From assembly GCF_900102135.1 (NCBI RefSeq), contig NZ_FMVJ01000017.1, positions 20,137-84,136 of the forward strand: DNA of 64,000 nt. Direction: 5' to 3'. Made by a program: the position numbers and the translations under genes. Below the pieces are notes generated by a model. That model ran no database searches and had not been told where the DNA came from. It was given only the letters and a program-made list of their open reading frames with translations. Positions 1 to 8,634 of the stretch are shown here, piece after piece. Origin of the DNA: Microvirga guangxiensis. Its GTDB lineage: Bacteria; Pseudomonadota; Alphaproteobacteria; Rhizobiales; Beijerinckiaceae. Position 1 is the first letter of the stretch. Each line of letters opens with the position of its first letter.

Positions 1-93
1 AGGGCTAGGGTGGGGGTGCAAGCGCTGAACTAGACCAGCGTAACGCCGACACCCCCACCTCCAACTCCTCCCCACAAGGGGGAGGAGAGTTCC
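1..93. repeat. Dispersed GC-rich repeat, family A (partial at window edge)
   Basis: This gene-free stretch contains C-run/G-run blocks that form inverted repeats (for example CTCCTCCCC next to GGGGGAGGAG). The same kind of block recurs at about 14.77-15.02 kb, 43.53-43.63 kb and 63.28-63.64 kb. It begins before the window edge, so its full length is unknown. No open frame here is convincing. Confidence 0.7.
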
Positions 94-141
94 AGCGTTT
101 TCTGAGCGAGCCCCTCAGACTGATTGTGCTGAAAGAAAAAA

Positions 142-165
142 GGCGGCGCTGTCATAAGCGCCGCC
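142..165 (-). terminator. Intrinsic terminator of thrS (works in both directions)
   Basis: A 9-bp perfect stem (GGCGGCGCT with AGCGCCGCC) with a 6-nt loop lies just after the thrS stop codon. On the minus strand it is followed by a run of T residues. An A-run on the other side means it could also stop plus-strand transcription. Confidence 0.85.
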
Positions 166-189
166 TTTTCTCAATGATGCGATGAGGTC

Positions 190-2208
190 TTAAGCCACAG
201 TCCGCTCGACCACGTGCTGTCCGTCGAGAGTGGCGTGGCCTTCCGGCTCCGCCACTGCCTGCGCGACACGCTTGAGATCCGGCGTGATCGCCTCTTCGGC
301 GAGCGCCTTCAGGGCCTCGTCGAGCGACATGGACTTCTGGTCCTGGCTGCCGAGGCGACGGATCGAGACAGTGCGCTCGGCGGCTTCCTTGCGGCCGACC
401 ACGAGGAGCACAGGCACCTTCACCAGCGAATGCTCGCGGACCTTGTAGTTGATCTTCTCGTTGCGAAGATCGGCCTCGACGCGAAGGCCTGCGGCTTCGG
501 CAGCCTTCACCACTTCCATGGCATATTCGTCGCCCTCGGAGGTGATGGTGGCCACCACCACTTGCGTCGGCGCTAGCCAGAGCGGGAAGTGACCGGCGAA
601 GTGCTCGATTAGGATGCCGGTGAAGCGCTCCATGGAGCCGCAGATCGCGCGGTGCACCATGACGGGCGTCTTCTTCTGGCCGTCCGCATCCACATAGAAC
701 GCGCCGAACCGCTCCGGCAGGTTGAAGTCCACCTGCGTGGTGCCGCACTGCCAGTCGCGGCCGATGGCATCGCGCAGCACGTACTCGAACTTCGGCCCGT
801 AGAACGCGCCCTCGCCCGGGTTGATCGCGGTCTTGATGCGTCCGCCGGACTGATCCTCGATCTGCTTGAGCACGCGGGTCATCACCTCTTCGGCGTGATC
901 CCACATCTCGTCGGTGCCGACGCGCTTTTCAGGGCGCGTGGAAAGCTTCACGACGATATCGCCGAAGCCGAAATCGGCATAGGTGGAGAGGATCAGGTCG
1001 TTGATCTTCAGGCATTCCTCGGCAAGCTGCTCTTCCGTGCAGAAGATATGCGCGTCGTCCTGCGTGAAGCCGCGTACACGCATGAGGCCGTGCAGCGCGC
1101 CCGACGGCTCGTAGCGATGCACGTTGCCGAATTCGGCGAGGCGCAGCGGCAGGTCGCGGTACGACTTCAGGCCGTGCTTGAAGATCTGCACGTGACCCGG
1201 GCAGTTCATCGGCTTGATCGCGAAGACGCGATCGTCCTCGGTCTGCGTCGCGAACATGTTCTCGCGGTACCAGCCCCAGTGACCGGAGGTTTCCCACAGA
1301 GCCTTGTCGAGGATCTGCGGCGCGTTGACCTCCTTGTACTCGCCCTTCAGGCGGCGGCGCATGTAGGAGATCAGCTCCTGGAACACCGTCCAGCCCTTCG
1401 GATGCCAGAACACGACGCCCGGCCCCTCCTCCTGGAAGTGGAACAGGTCCATCTCACGGCCGAGACGACGGTGATCGCGCTTCTCGGCTTCCTCGAGCTG
1501 ATGGATGTAGTTGTCGAGGTCTTCCTGGCTCGCCCAAGCGGTCGCGTAGATGCGGGTGAGCATCGCGTTGTTGGAGTCGCCGCGCCAATAGGCGCCTGCG
1601 ACCTTCATGAGCTTGAACGCGTTGCCGATCTTGCCCGTGGAAGACATGTGCGGACCACGGCAGAGATCGAACCAGTCGCCCTGGAAATAGATCTTCAGAT
1701 CCTGGCCTTCCGGGATCGCGTCGATGAGCTCGATCTTGTAGGTCTCGCCCTTCTCGGCGAACACCTTCTTGGCCTTGTCGCGGCTCCACACTTCCTTCGT
1801 GAAGGGCTTATCGCGCGCGATGATCTCGCGCATCTTCGCCTCGATGGCCGGGAAGTCTTCCGGCGTGAAGGGCTCGTTGCGCGCGAAGTCGTAATAGAAG
1901 CCATTCTCGATCACGGGACCGATGGTCACCTGCGTTCCCGGGAACAGCTCCTGCACCGCCTCGGCGAGCACGTGCGCGGCATCGTGCCGGATCAGCTCCA
2001 GCGAGCGCGGGTCCTCGCGGTTCAAAAATTCGATCTTGGCATCCTCTGTGATCGGATCGGCGAGATCCGTCACGGTGCCGTCCAGCGCCATGGCGACCGT
2101 GCGCTTGGCGAGCGACTTGGCAATGCCTTCCACGATCTCGCGGCCGGAAATGCCGGGCTCGTACTGGCGCTGGGCGCCATCGGGAAATGTCAGGGTAATC
2201 ATCGTCAC
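190..2208 (-). CDS. thrS: Threonine--tRNA ligase
   Basis: This is class II threonyl-tRNA synthetase, which charges tRNA-Thr with threonine in the cytoplasm. The 672-residue protein has the full family layout. A TGS domain covers about residues 1-65, followed by an editing domain with a HDAAH motif near 75-79. The class II catalytic core has the zinc-binding cysteine in MNCPGH at Cys336, close to the position known in E. coli, and a C-terminal anticodon-binding domain follows. An ATG two codons inside (MITLTF) could also be the start. It lies 66 nt downstream of yidD on the same strand and may be co-transcribed with it. A hairpin terminator follows the stop. No T-box or other leader was recognised. 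Confidence 0.98.
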   Translation of the reverse strand: MTMITLTFPDGAQRQYEPGISGREIVEGIAKSLAKRTVAMALDGTVTDLADPITEDAKIEFLNREDPRSLELIRHDAAHVLAEAVQELFPGTQVTIGPVIENGFYYDFARNEPFTPEDFPAIEAKMREIIARDKPFTKEVWSRDKAKKVFAEKGETYKIELIDAIPEGQDLKIYFQGDWFDLCRGPHMSSTGKIGNAFKLMKVAGAYWRGDSNNAMLTRIYATAWASQEDLDNYIHQLEEAEKRDHRRLGREMDLFHFQEEGPGVVFWHPKGWTVFQELISYMRRRLKGEYKEVNAPQILDKALWETSGHWGWYRENMFATQTEDDRVFAIKPMNCPGHVQIFKHGLKSYRDLPLRLAEFGNVHRYEPSGALHGLMRVRGFTQDDAHIFCTEEQLAEECLKINDLILSTYADFGFGDIVVKLSTRPEKRVGTDEMWDHAEEVMTRVLKQIEDQSGGRIKTAINPGEGAFYGPKFEYVLRDAIGRDWQCGTTQVDFNLPERFGAFYVDADGQKKTPVMVHRAICGSMERFTGILIEHFAGHFPLWLAPTQVVVATITSEGDEYAMEVVKAAEAAGLRVEADLRNEKINYKVREHSLVKVPVLLVVGRKEAAERTVSIRRLGSQDQKSMSLDEALKALAEEAITPDLKRVAQAVAEPEGHATLDGQHVVERTVA

Positions 2209-2274
2209 AATGTCTCCTGGCTCACTCCTGCCAACGGAGCAGGTAAGCGGGGGCCGACGGTTTGTTGGAAAAGG

Positions 2275-2637
2275 CTAAGACCGGTCGCCGTCAGGTTCGA
2301 CCGCCTCGCACGTCATCGGGGGAGCGTTGACGCCCCGCCAGCGACCATAGGCCCACGGCTTATACCAGCCCGAGCCTTCGGGCAATGTTTCAGGAACATT
2401 GTCGATGCCGTGGGTGCCGAAGGGACCGCAGCGGCAGATGCGGGCCAAGCCCATCCAGCCCCCCGCCCAGAAGCCATGCTTCTGGATCGCCTCGTCCGTG
2501 TATTCGGAACAGGACGGCAGGTGCCGGCACTGGCGGCCGATCAGCCCCGACAGGCTCAGCTGATAGCCTCGGATCGCCAAGTGAGCGGCCTTGCGGGGAA
2601 ATTGCCTTACCGCCGTCGTTTCAGGCCTGCGTGTCAC
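2275..2637 (-). CDS. yidD: Membrane protein insertion efficiency factor YidD
   Basis: This 120-residue protein belongs to the YidD family, small inner-face membrane-associated proteins that help YidC insert and fold membrane proteins. The family signature is clear: an amphipathic N-terminus, the segment YQLSLSGLIG, the cysteine-containing CRHLPSCSEY motif at about residues 37-46, and the downstream RICRCGPFG motif. The start codon is GTG with a GGGAG ribosome binding site about 8 nt upstream. The C-terminal tail beyond the core is longer than in the E. coli protein. It is transcribed away from the radical SAM gene and towards thrS. Confidence 0.95.
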   Translation of the reverse strand: MTRRPETTAVRQFPRKAAHLAIRGYQLSLSGLIGRQCRHLPSCSEYTDEAIQKHGFWAGGWMGLARICRCGPFGTHGIDNVPETLPEGSGWYKPWAYGRWRGVNAPPMTCEAVEPDGDRS

Positions 2638-2783
2638 CTATGGCTCCCAATCTGCTGGCATGCATGGGCCTTCATGTAGAGGCAGCGGGCGCGAGACCCA
2701 AGACCCAGCCTCCAAGCCCTAGCCTCCAAGACCCCTCCTTAAAGCCACTGGCTTTCAAATGGTGCTGAGCGGCATTCCGAAAA

Positions 2784-2814
2784 ACATATTGTGTTATAAT
2801 GTTTCGCATATAAT
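2784..2814 (+). promoter_or_regulatory. AT-rich promoter region of the radical SAM gene
   Basis: Two perfect TATAAT hexamers (2795-2800 and 2809-2814) lie 40-60 nt upstream of the radical SAM start, in an AT-rich patch that stands out from the GC-rich surroundings. Candidate -35 elements are poor and the spacing is short (TTGTGT 14 nt before the second hexamer). This is therefore a likely but unproven sigma-70 type promoter. Confidence 0.5.
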
Positions 2815-2853
2815 CTGAGTGCTGGATCTCTCAGAAGGGCAGGATCAAGAGCA

Positions 2854-3885
2854 ATGACGATCACGATCGGCAAGTTCATCTGGGATATTACCTACGCTTG
2901 CCCTCTGCAGTGCATCCATTGCTACACGGAATCGGGCCGCAGGCCCGCACGGGCGTTGGATCGGGATGCGGCCATGCGCGTGGTCGATGTGATCCTAAGG
3001 GCTCAACCGCAGAAGATCTCCATCAGCGGAGGAGAACCCCTATCGGTCCGCTGGTCCCTCGAGGCCATGAAGCGCCTGCATGACGCGGGCATCGCCGTGA
3101 CCCTGTTCACCAGCGGCTGGTCGATGCCGGATAAGACGGCCGCAGCCCTCGCGGATGCGGTGGCCAGCGTCGCGGTGAGCATCGACGGAGCCGATGCTTC
3201 CATCCACGACATGATCCGGGCTCGCTCGGGCGCCTTCGATCGCGGCATGAAGGCTCTGGATGCCCTGCATCGAGTGAAAACGGAGCGTCTTGCCGCCGGG
3301 CAAAGCTGCTTCACACTGGGCATCGACTACACCCTCACCCGCTCGAACGCCAAGGAAGCGGACCTGGAGCGGTTCGTCGAGGCTGCCTCGAAGCGGTTTC
3401 CGAAGCTCGACTTCATCCGCTTCGGCGCTGTCATCCCCTCGGGCCTTGCAGCCGAGCCGGGCTATGAGGCCAGCGAGCTTCTCTCCATCGAGGAGCTGAT
3501 CGAACTGATCGCCGTCGGACAGCGCCTGAACGCCTGTGCCGTCAACGCTCTCGACATCTCTGTCACCGATGTCAGGTATTTCCTGCCTCAGCCAGGCGTC
3601 AGCGCCGTCGACCTGGATATTGCGCATCTTGAGCCCGATGGCGCTCTCCGCGCCTTTCCGATTTACGAAGCGAAGGTCGGGAATGTTCTCGAGGAATCCC
3701 TTGATGTCCTTTGGCCCAAGGTTCGGGCGTGGCGCTCGGACCCCTTCGTCGCCGGGCTGATGGAATCGGTCAAGACCATGGCCGATTGGGCCAACACGGC
3801 CCGCACCCTCGACCGGCGCTACGGTTCCCCGGACGACCGGGAGCGCATTGCACGGCGCGGGCAGGCCGAGCTGGAACTGGCCTAG
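2854..3885 (+). CDS. Radical SAM enzyme with a cysteine-free SPASM-like tail
   Basis: The protein has 343 residues. Its N-terminus carries the radical SAM cluster motif CxxxCxxC (Cys16, Cys20, Cys23), then an SAM-binding GGEP motif near residue 60, and a TIM-barrel-like body. Such enzymes use a 4Fe-4S cluster and S-adenosylmethionine to make a radical; the substrate cannot be told from sequence. The C-terminal part (LEPDGAL...GNVLEESLDVLW, about 264-292) resembles the SPASM/twitch region of peptide- and cofactor-modifying enzymes, but the usual cluster cysteines are absent. No precursor peptide was recognised nearby. The gene starts with ATG behind an AT-rich promoter. Its stop codon overlaps that of the convergent IscU-like gene in a shared CTAG. 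It sits between yidD and an iscU-folE-hisI block that is often contiguous in relatives, so it may be an insertion (inference). Confidence 0.85.
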   Translation: MTITIGKFIWDITYACPLQCIHCYTESGRRPARALDRDAAMRVVDVILRAQPQKISISGGEPLSVRWSLEAMKRLHDAGIAVTLFTSGWSMPDKTAAALADAVASVAVSIDGADASIHDMIRARSGAFDRGMKALDALHRVKTERLAAGQSCFTLGIDYTLTRSNAKEADLERFVEAASKRFPKLDFIRFGAVIPSGLAAEPGYEASELLSIEELIELIAVGQRLNACAVNALDISVTDVRYFLPQPGVSAVDLDIAHLEPDGALRAFPIYEAKVGNVLEESLDVLWPKVRAWRSDPFVAGLMESVKTMADWANTARTLDRRYGSPDDRERIARRGQAELELA

Positions 3886-4322
3886 CTCATGTCTCGGCGC
3901 GCCTCGATCTGATCAAGGGCATCGACCACTGCGTCGAATGTCAGCAGAATCGAGGCATGACGGGCCTTGTAGTCCCGAAGGGGCTCAAGAACCTTCAAGT
4001 CCTCCCACTTGCCCTGCGGCGGCTCGCCGTTCTCCTTGAGAAGCCGGGTCGCCGCTTCTCTCACCTCACGCAGTTCCTGGGCCGTGGAGCCGATGACGTG
4101 CTGCCCCATGATCGCGCAGGACGCCTGGCCGAGGGCGCAGGCCTTCACGTCGTGGGCGAAACCGGTCACCACATTGCCTTCGAGCTTCAGGTCGACCGTC
4201 ACGGTGGAGCCGCAGAGCTTCGAGCGCGCCATCGCCGACGCGTCGGGCTCGGGCAGGCGTCCGAGGTGAGGGATATTTGCCGCAAGCTCGAGGATGCGGC
4301 GGCTATAGATATCGTTCAGCAT
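3882..4322 (-). CDS. IscU/NifU-like iron-sulfur scaffold protein with altered third ligand
   Basis: This 146-residue protein is of the IscU/SufU/NifU N-terminal family, which assembles Fe-S clusters on three conserved cysteines. Two of them are visible: Cys37 in KLCGST and Cys62 in VKACALGQASC (with another at Cys69). Where the family has the third cysteine in an R-x-x-C-A type motif, this protein reads ARHAS, with His122 in that place. The protein may therefore bind metal or cluster differently, or may be a structural homologue. The gene is in a neighbourhood with folE and hisI on the opposite strand, an arrangement common in alphaproteobacteria. It converges on the radical SAM gene with a 4-bp overlap at the stop codons. 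Confidence 0.85.
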   Translation of the reverse strand: MLNDIYSRRILELAANIPHLGRLPEPDASAMARSKLCGSTVTVDLKLEGNVVTGFAHDVKACALGQASCAIMGQHVIGSTAQELREVREAATRLLKENGEPPQGKWEDLKVLEPLRDYKARHASILLTFDAVVDALDQIEARRDMS

Positions 4323-4345
4323 TCCGGTCTATGAATGTTACCTAT

Positions 4346-4364
4346 GGGAACGTTCTCCGTTCCC
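4346..4364. promoter_or_regulatory. Inverted repeat between iscU-like gene and folE
   Basis: A 7-bp perfect inverted repeat, GGGAACG and CGTTCCC separated by 5 nt, lies 24 nt upstream of the IscU-like start and 132 nt upstream of folE. It lies in the divergent promoter region and could be an operator. No known regulator site was recognised. Confidence 0.35.
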
Positions 4365-4496
4365 GGTCCATCTAATATAGAGATCATGACCGAACTCCGC
4401 GACAGGGCTGTGTGTTGCCTTTAAGACGGAAGACGGGAGTGGAAACGCCGGAGGCATCCCCCGCTTCCGCATAGTTTTAGTTGAGAGAGGCTCCAC

Positions 4497-5129
4497 ATGA
4501 ACGATGTGGTTAAGTCCTTGTCCCCGCGTCTGATTCCAGCCGCCGACAAGTCTGACGACCGTCCCACCCGGGAGGAAGCCGAAGCGGCTGTTCGCACCCT
4601 GCTCCGCTGGGCGGGCGACGATCCGCAGCGCGAGGGCCTGCTGGAAACCCCCAAGCGAGTGGCCAAGGCCTTCAAGGAATTTTATTCCGGCTACGAGGAC
4701 GATCCGAAGGATGTCCTGAATAAAATCTTCGCTGAAGTGGAAGGTTACGACGATATCGTGCTCGTGCGCGACATCCCCTTCTATTCCCATTGCGAGCACC
4801 ACATGGTGCCCTTCTACGGCATGGCTCACATCGCCTATTACCCCACCAAGGGTGTCGTGGGCCTGTCCAAGCTCGCCCGCCTCGTGGAGGTCTATGCCCG
4901 CCGCCTCCAGACCCAGGAGACCATGACGGCGCAGATCGCGGCCGCGATCGAGCAGTTCCTCGAGCCGCGGGGCGTGGCCGTGATGATCGAGGCCGAGCAC
5001 ATGTGCATGTCCATGCGCGGCGTGCAGAAGGCCGGCGCCATGACCATCACCACCCAGTTTACCGGCGCCTTCAACGACGCCGCCGAGCAGGTGCGCTTCC
5101 TCACGCTCGTGAGACACGGTAAGGCTTGA
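4497..5129 (+). CDS. folE: GTP cyclohydrolase I
   Basis: FolE converts GTP to 7,8-dihydroneopterin triphosphate, the first step to tetrahydrofolate. The 210-residue sequence has the zinc site typical of type IA enzymes: Cys99 and His102 in [10 protein letters not shown], and Cys170 in [10 protein letters not shown]. The catalytic region with GLSKLARLV follows the family closely, and the length is normal. The start ATG has a GAGAGG element about 8 nt upstream. It is followed on the same strand by hisI after a gap that holds a dispersed palindromic repeat. Confidence 0.98.
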   Translation: MNDVVKSLSPRLIPAADKSDDRPTREEAEAAVRTLLRWAGDDPQREGLLETPKRVAKAFKEFYSGYEDDPKDVLNKIFAEVEGYDDIVLVRDIPFYSHCEHHMVPFYGMAHIAYYPTKGVVGLSKLARLVEVYARRLQTQETMTAQIAAAIEQFLEPRGVAVMIEAEHMCMSMRGVQKAGAMTITTQFTGAFNDAAEQVRFLTLVRHGKA

Positions 5130-5168
5130 GGCGCTAAACGTTTCTGCGAACGTTCGACTTGAACCCAG

Positions 5169-5273
5169 CCCTCATCCTGAGGGGGATTGCGCAGCAATCC
5201 GTCTCGAAGGAGGATTCGGTGAATGCTGGAGCCTCCTTCGAGACGCCGCTTGCAGCGGCTCCTCGGGAGGAGG
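5169..5273. repeat. Dispersed palindromic repeat, family B (degenerate copy)
   Basis: The ends (CCTCATCCTGAGG... and ...CTCCTCGGGAGGAGG) and the inner pair GTCTCGAAGGAGG / CCTCCTTCGAGAC make a nested inverted repeat of about 105 bp. Better copies are at 13666-13766 and 63401-63503. This copy's right end has diverged. It fills the folE-hisI gap. Confidence 0.85.
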
Positions 5274-5312
5274 TTTTTGCTAACCTGAAAAGCCTTTAGC
5301 TTCGAGACTCCC

Positions 5313-5729
5313 ATGTGCGCGTCCTGCCCCAGCATCTTCCCGGCTCCCGGCCCCAAAGCCGAACTTGAGGAAGGCTCAGCCCTCACTCCGCGCTTCGGTG
5401 CGGACGGGCTCGTCACCTGCGTGACCACCGATGCGGCGACGGGCGAATTGCTGATGGTGGCGCACATGAACGCCGAGGCCCTCGCCAAGACCCTTGAGAC
5501 CGGCGAGGCCTGGTACTGGTCGCGTTCGCGCGGCGAGCTTTGGCACAAGGGAGCAACGAGCGGCCAGATCCAGACCGTCGTCGAGATGCGCGTCGATTGC
5601 GATCAGGACGCCCTGTGGCTCAAGGTGAACGTGGCGGGCGATGGCGGCTGCTGCCACACGGGCCGCCGTTCCTGTTTCTACCGTAAAGTGGAAACGGCGG
5701 ACGGCAAATCCGGTCTCGTCCCCGTCTAA
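5313..5729 (+). CDS. hisI: Phosphoribosyl-AMP cyclohydrolase
   Basis: HisI opens the adenine ring of phosphoribosyl-AMP in histidine synthesis, in the cytoplasm. The 138-residue protein is the stand-alone form, without a fused HisE domain. It has the family hallmarks: the segment [17 protein letters not shown], the magnesium-binding DCDQDALW cluster at about residues 93-101, and the zinc cysteines in [15 protein letters not shown] near 110-124. An N-terminal extension of about 25 residues (MCASCPS...) precedes the domain, so the true start might be later. It follows folE at a distance of 183 nt; the other his genes are not in the window. Confidence 0.97.
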   Translation: MCASCPSIFPAPGPKAELEEGSALTPRFGADGLVTCVTTDAATGELLMVAHMNAEALAKTLETGEAWYWSRSRGELWHKGATSGQIQTVVEMRVDCDQDALWLKVNVAGDGGCCHTGRRSCFYRKVETADGKSGLVPV

Positions 5730-5810
5730 GGCCAGCCGCGCATCGGCGAGGGGCTGCCCCGCTTTCTTCGACGGGTTTCAAATCGGCTGCATCCCGCTAC
5801 AAGCGGCGGC

Positions 5811-6959
5811 ATGACAAGACGCGATCTCCTCCCGGCCCGCGCGGCCGTCAGCGCCACGTTCTTCGGCAACGGCTTCGGCATCGGCATCTGGGCGGCGCAA
5901 TTGCCCCGGTTCAAGGCCGCACTCGGCCTCTCCGACGGACAGCTCAGCATCGGCCTCCTCGCTTTCTCCATCGGCGCGGTGCTGCTCATGCCGATCATCG
6001 GTTGGGTGATCACGCATGTGGGCAGCCGTCTCGCGACCCTTGTGGCGGCCCTTGCCTTCACTGTCGGCATGCTGCTCATCGGCCTTGCCCCCAGTCTGAG
6101 CCTCTTCGTCGCAGCATCTTTCCTGACGGGCGCGTTCAACGGCTCGCTCGACATTTCCATGAACACCAACGCCACGGTGGTCGAGAGGGCCTGGGGGCAG
6201 GCGATCATGTCGTCGTTTCATGCCTTCTTCAGTCTCGGAGGCCTCGTAGGCGCGGCCGCTTCGGGACTGCTGATCTCCCTCGACCTGTCGATCTTCTCGA
6301 CCATGCTGGTCTCCTGCATCTTCATGGGGCTGCTTTTCTTGAGCGCGGCTTTCGGCATGATGGTGGAAACGGACAAGATGGCGACCGAGGGCCACGGCTT
6401 CGCCCTGCCCCGCGGTCCCGTGGTGATCGTCGCGGTGCTCGCCATGTTCTGCTTCATCGTCGAAGGCGCGATGGTGGACTGGACGGCGATCTATCTGGAA
6501 ACCGTTGCGGGCATGGAACTGCAGAAGGCGTTCATCGGCTTTGCGGCCTTCTCGCTCACCATGACCATCTGCCGTTTCCTCGGCGATGCGGTCGTGCGCC
6601 GCCTGGGCCGCGCCCGCACCATGCGGCTCGGCGGCCTGCTGGCAGCGGCCGGCCTCCTCCTCGCAACCGCTCTGCCGCACCCGGTTTCAGCCACCCTCGG
6701 CTTCGCCCTCATCGGCTTCGGCCTTGCGAACCTCGTGCCGGTCCTCTTCAGCACGGCGGCGCAGATCCCAGGGGTCGCCCCGAGCGCGGGTGTCGCCATG
6801 GTGGCGACCCTTGGTTATGGCGGCTACCTCATGGGCCCGCCCCTCATCGGCTTCGGGGGCGATATCGTGGGGCTTCGCGCAATGCTTGCAGGCCTGATCC
6901 TGTTCGCGCTCACCATCAGCATTTTGTCGCATCGGGCCCTTCGCTCCTCCACTGTTTAG
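5811..6959 (+). CDS. MFS transporter, YbjJ-like
   Basis: The protein of 382 residues has about 12 hydrophobic helices and belongs to the major facilitator superfamily. The segment around FNGSLDISMNTNATVVE and MSSFHAFFSLGGLVGA resembles the YbjJ-type subgroup, whose substrates are not firmly known. It would act in the inner membrane as a secondary carrier. The N-terminus MTRRDLLPARAAV is short and leads directly into the first helix, as is usual. No regulator or enzyme next to it hints at a substrate. It is followed after 155 nt by the patatin-like gene on the same strand. Confidence 0.9.
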   Translation: MTRRDLLPARAAVSATFFGNGFGIGIWAAQLPRFKAALGLSDGQLSIGLLAFSIGAVLLMPIIGWVITHVGSRLATLVAALAFTVGMLLIGLAPSLSLFVAASFLTGAFNGSLDISMNTNATVVERAWGQAIMSSFHAFFSLGGLVGAAASGLLISLDLSIFSTMLVSCIFMGLLFLSAAFGMMVETDKMATEGHGFALPRGPVVIVAVLAMFCFIVEGAMVDWTAIYLETVAGMELQKAFIGFAAFSLTMTICRFLGDAVVRRLGRARTMRLGGLLAAAGLLLATALPHPVSATLGFALIGFGLANLVPVLFSTAAQIPGVAPSAGVAMVATLGYGGYLMGPPLIGFGGDIVGLRAMLAGLILFALTISILSHRALRSSTV

Positions 6960-7114
6960 TTTTCGGCAACGCGACCTAATTGAAACTTGAGGGTAGCGTT
7001 CATGCGGCCTTCACCGGATTGGCTCATGAATGGAACGAGCGGCCTTGGAGTGAAGCCATGTTGTGGGACGGGATTGCCCGGCGCAGCGCCGGAATCGGCG
7101 GAGGCGGAGGCTCG

Positions 7115-8071
7115 ATGGACGAAACCAAACAACCGATCGAGCATACCCCACGCGCGAAGGTGAAGATCGGCCTCGCCCTCGGCGGCGGCGCGGCGCGCGG
7201 CTGGTCCCATATCGGCGTGCTGCGGGTTCTCGAAGAGGCCGGCATTGTCCCCGATGTGATCGCCGGCTGCTCCATCGGCGCGGTGGTCGGCGGCTGCTAC
7301 GCCGCGGGAAAGCTCGACGAGCTCGAGGCCTTTTCCCTGTCGCTCACGAAGCGGCGCGTCATGGGCCTGCTCGATTTCCATTTCAGTGGCGCGGGTCTGA
7401 TCGCTGGAGGGCGTCTTCAGAGGCTTCTCGATCAGGACCTCACCGATCGCCGCGTCGAGACCCTGCCCATCAAGTTCTGCACCATCGCCACGGAGCTGAC
7501 GAGCGGCCACGAAATCTGGCTGACCCGCGGACCTCTCGTCCAGGCGATGCGGGCCTCCTATGCCCTGCCCGGCGTGTTCGATCCCGTTCTAATCGGTGGA
7601 CGATGGCTCATGGATGGCGCGCTGGTGAACCCCATTCCGATCACAGCGGCACGCGCCCTCGGCGCTGACCTCGTGATCTGCGTGAACCTCAACGGCGAAG
7701 TGCGGGTGCGCGGAACGGTCATCCAATCCTACGATTCCGAGACGAGCGATCAGAAGGAAATCGAGGAAGTCATCGAGGACGCGCCCCGCAAGTGGAGTCT
7801 CTTCTCGAGCACGCGCGGCGAGCGGCAGCGCAAGCCCGACGCGCCCGGCATGGCGACGGTGATGGTGGATGCCTTCAACATCACCCAGGACCGCATCGCG
7901 CGTTCACGCCTCGCAGGGGATCCGCCGGACGTCATGATTGCGCCCAAGCTGGCGAAGATGGGCCTGTTCGAGTTCCACCGCGCGCAGGAATGCATCACGC
8001 TCGGGCGACAGGCCACGGAACGCGCCCTGCCGGATATTCTGGAGCTGATCCAGGAATCGCAAGCAACCTGA
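7115..8071 (+). CDS. Patatin-like phospholipase family protein
   Basis: This 318-residue protein has the patatin fold motifs. A glycine-rich oxyanion segment (LGGGAARGWSHIG) precedes the nucleophile motif G-C-S-I-G with Ser53. The catalytic Asp is at 167 in MDGALVNP, giving the Ser-Asp dyad of the RssA-like group. It probably acts as an esterase or lipid acyl hydrolase; the substrate is unknown. The chosen ATG has AGGCGGAGG 4 nt upstream. The reading frame stays open for 45 more codons upstream, but that part looks like leader. There is no signal peptide. Its stop directly abuts the stop of the convergent CBS-domain gene. Confidence 0.93.
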   Translation: MDETKQPIEHTPRAKVKIGLALGGGAARGWSHIGVLRVLEEAGIVPDVIAGCSIGAVVGGCYAAGKLDELEAFSLSLTKRRVMGLLDFHFSGAGLIAGGRLQRLLDQDLTDRRVETLPIKFCTIATELTSGHEIWLTRGPLVQAMRASYALPGVFDPVLIGGRWLMDGALVNPIPITAARALGADLVICVNLNGEVRVRGTVIQSYDSETSDQKEIEEVIEDAPRKWSLFSSTRGERQRKPDAPGMATVMVDAFNITQDRIARSRLAGDPPDVMIAPKLAKMGLFEFHRAQECITLGRQATERALPDILELIQESQAT

Positions 8072-8503
8072 TCAGGCGGTTGCGATGTATTCCTTGATCG
8101 CCTGACTCTCGGCCTCGATCTCCTCCACGCGCTGCTTCACCACATCTCCGATGGAAATGATGCCGATGAGCTGCCCTCCCTCGACGACGGGAACGTGGCG
8201 GAACTTCTGCTGCGTCATCAGCTCCATGAGATCGTTGATGGAGCTGCGGCCTGTACACGTCACCACCTGCCCGGTCATGAAGCGGGAGACCGGCTCATCG
8301 AGCGCCTGCGGTCCGTGAGTGGCGACAGCCTTGACGATATCGCGCTCGGAGAGAATGCCGGCGACCGGCTGCCTGCCATCCACGACCACCACGGCACCGA
8401 TCCTGCGCTCGGAGAGAAGCCGGGCCGCATCGGCCAGCGAGCGCCCCGCTTCCATGGAGACGACATTGCGTCCTTTCAGCGAAAGGATCTGATCGACATT
8501 CAT
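8072..8503 (-). CDS. CBS domain pair protein
   Basis: The protein has 143 residues and consists almost wholly of two CBS domains (about residues 8-62 and 75-130), which form a Bateman module. Such modules bind adenosine nucleotides and act as regulatory units or small stand-alone sensors. Recognisable segments are GAVVVVDGRQPVAGILSERDIVKAV and HVPVVEGG. The ATG at 8503 follows a GGGAGG site. The frame is open for 45 codons further upstream but without a credible start. What it regulates cannot be seen from the neighbours, which are a patatin-like gene (convergent) and a rhomboid gene. Confidence 0.93.
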   Translation of the reverse strand: MNVDQILSLKGRNVVSMEAGRSLADAARLLSERRIGAVVVVDGRQPVAGILSERDIVKAVATHGPQALDEPVSRFMTGQVVTCTGRSSINDLMELMTQQKFRHVPVVEGGQLIGIISIGDVVKQRVEEIEAESQAIKEYIATA

Positions 8504-8634
8504 GTTTTCCCTCCCGTTGAGCGGCGCGAGGAGCCGTTGGGCGTCGCAGCCGCCAGGATCGACCAAGGCTGTCCCATGAATGAGGGATAACCCTGCGTCA
8601 GCTCTAGGGATGATTGAGCGAAACCACGGCGCTT

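Noticed and set aside
652..2679. A 675-codon open frame opposite thrS
   Set aside because: It covers thrS and yidD, both firmly identified, and has no domain features.
2640..2853. A precursor peptide for the radical SAM enzyme in its upstream region
   Set aside because: The only short frame there (ending in FKWC at about 2768) overlaps the yidD upstream region, has no leader-like or repeated core sequence and no ribosome binding site.
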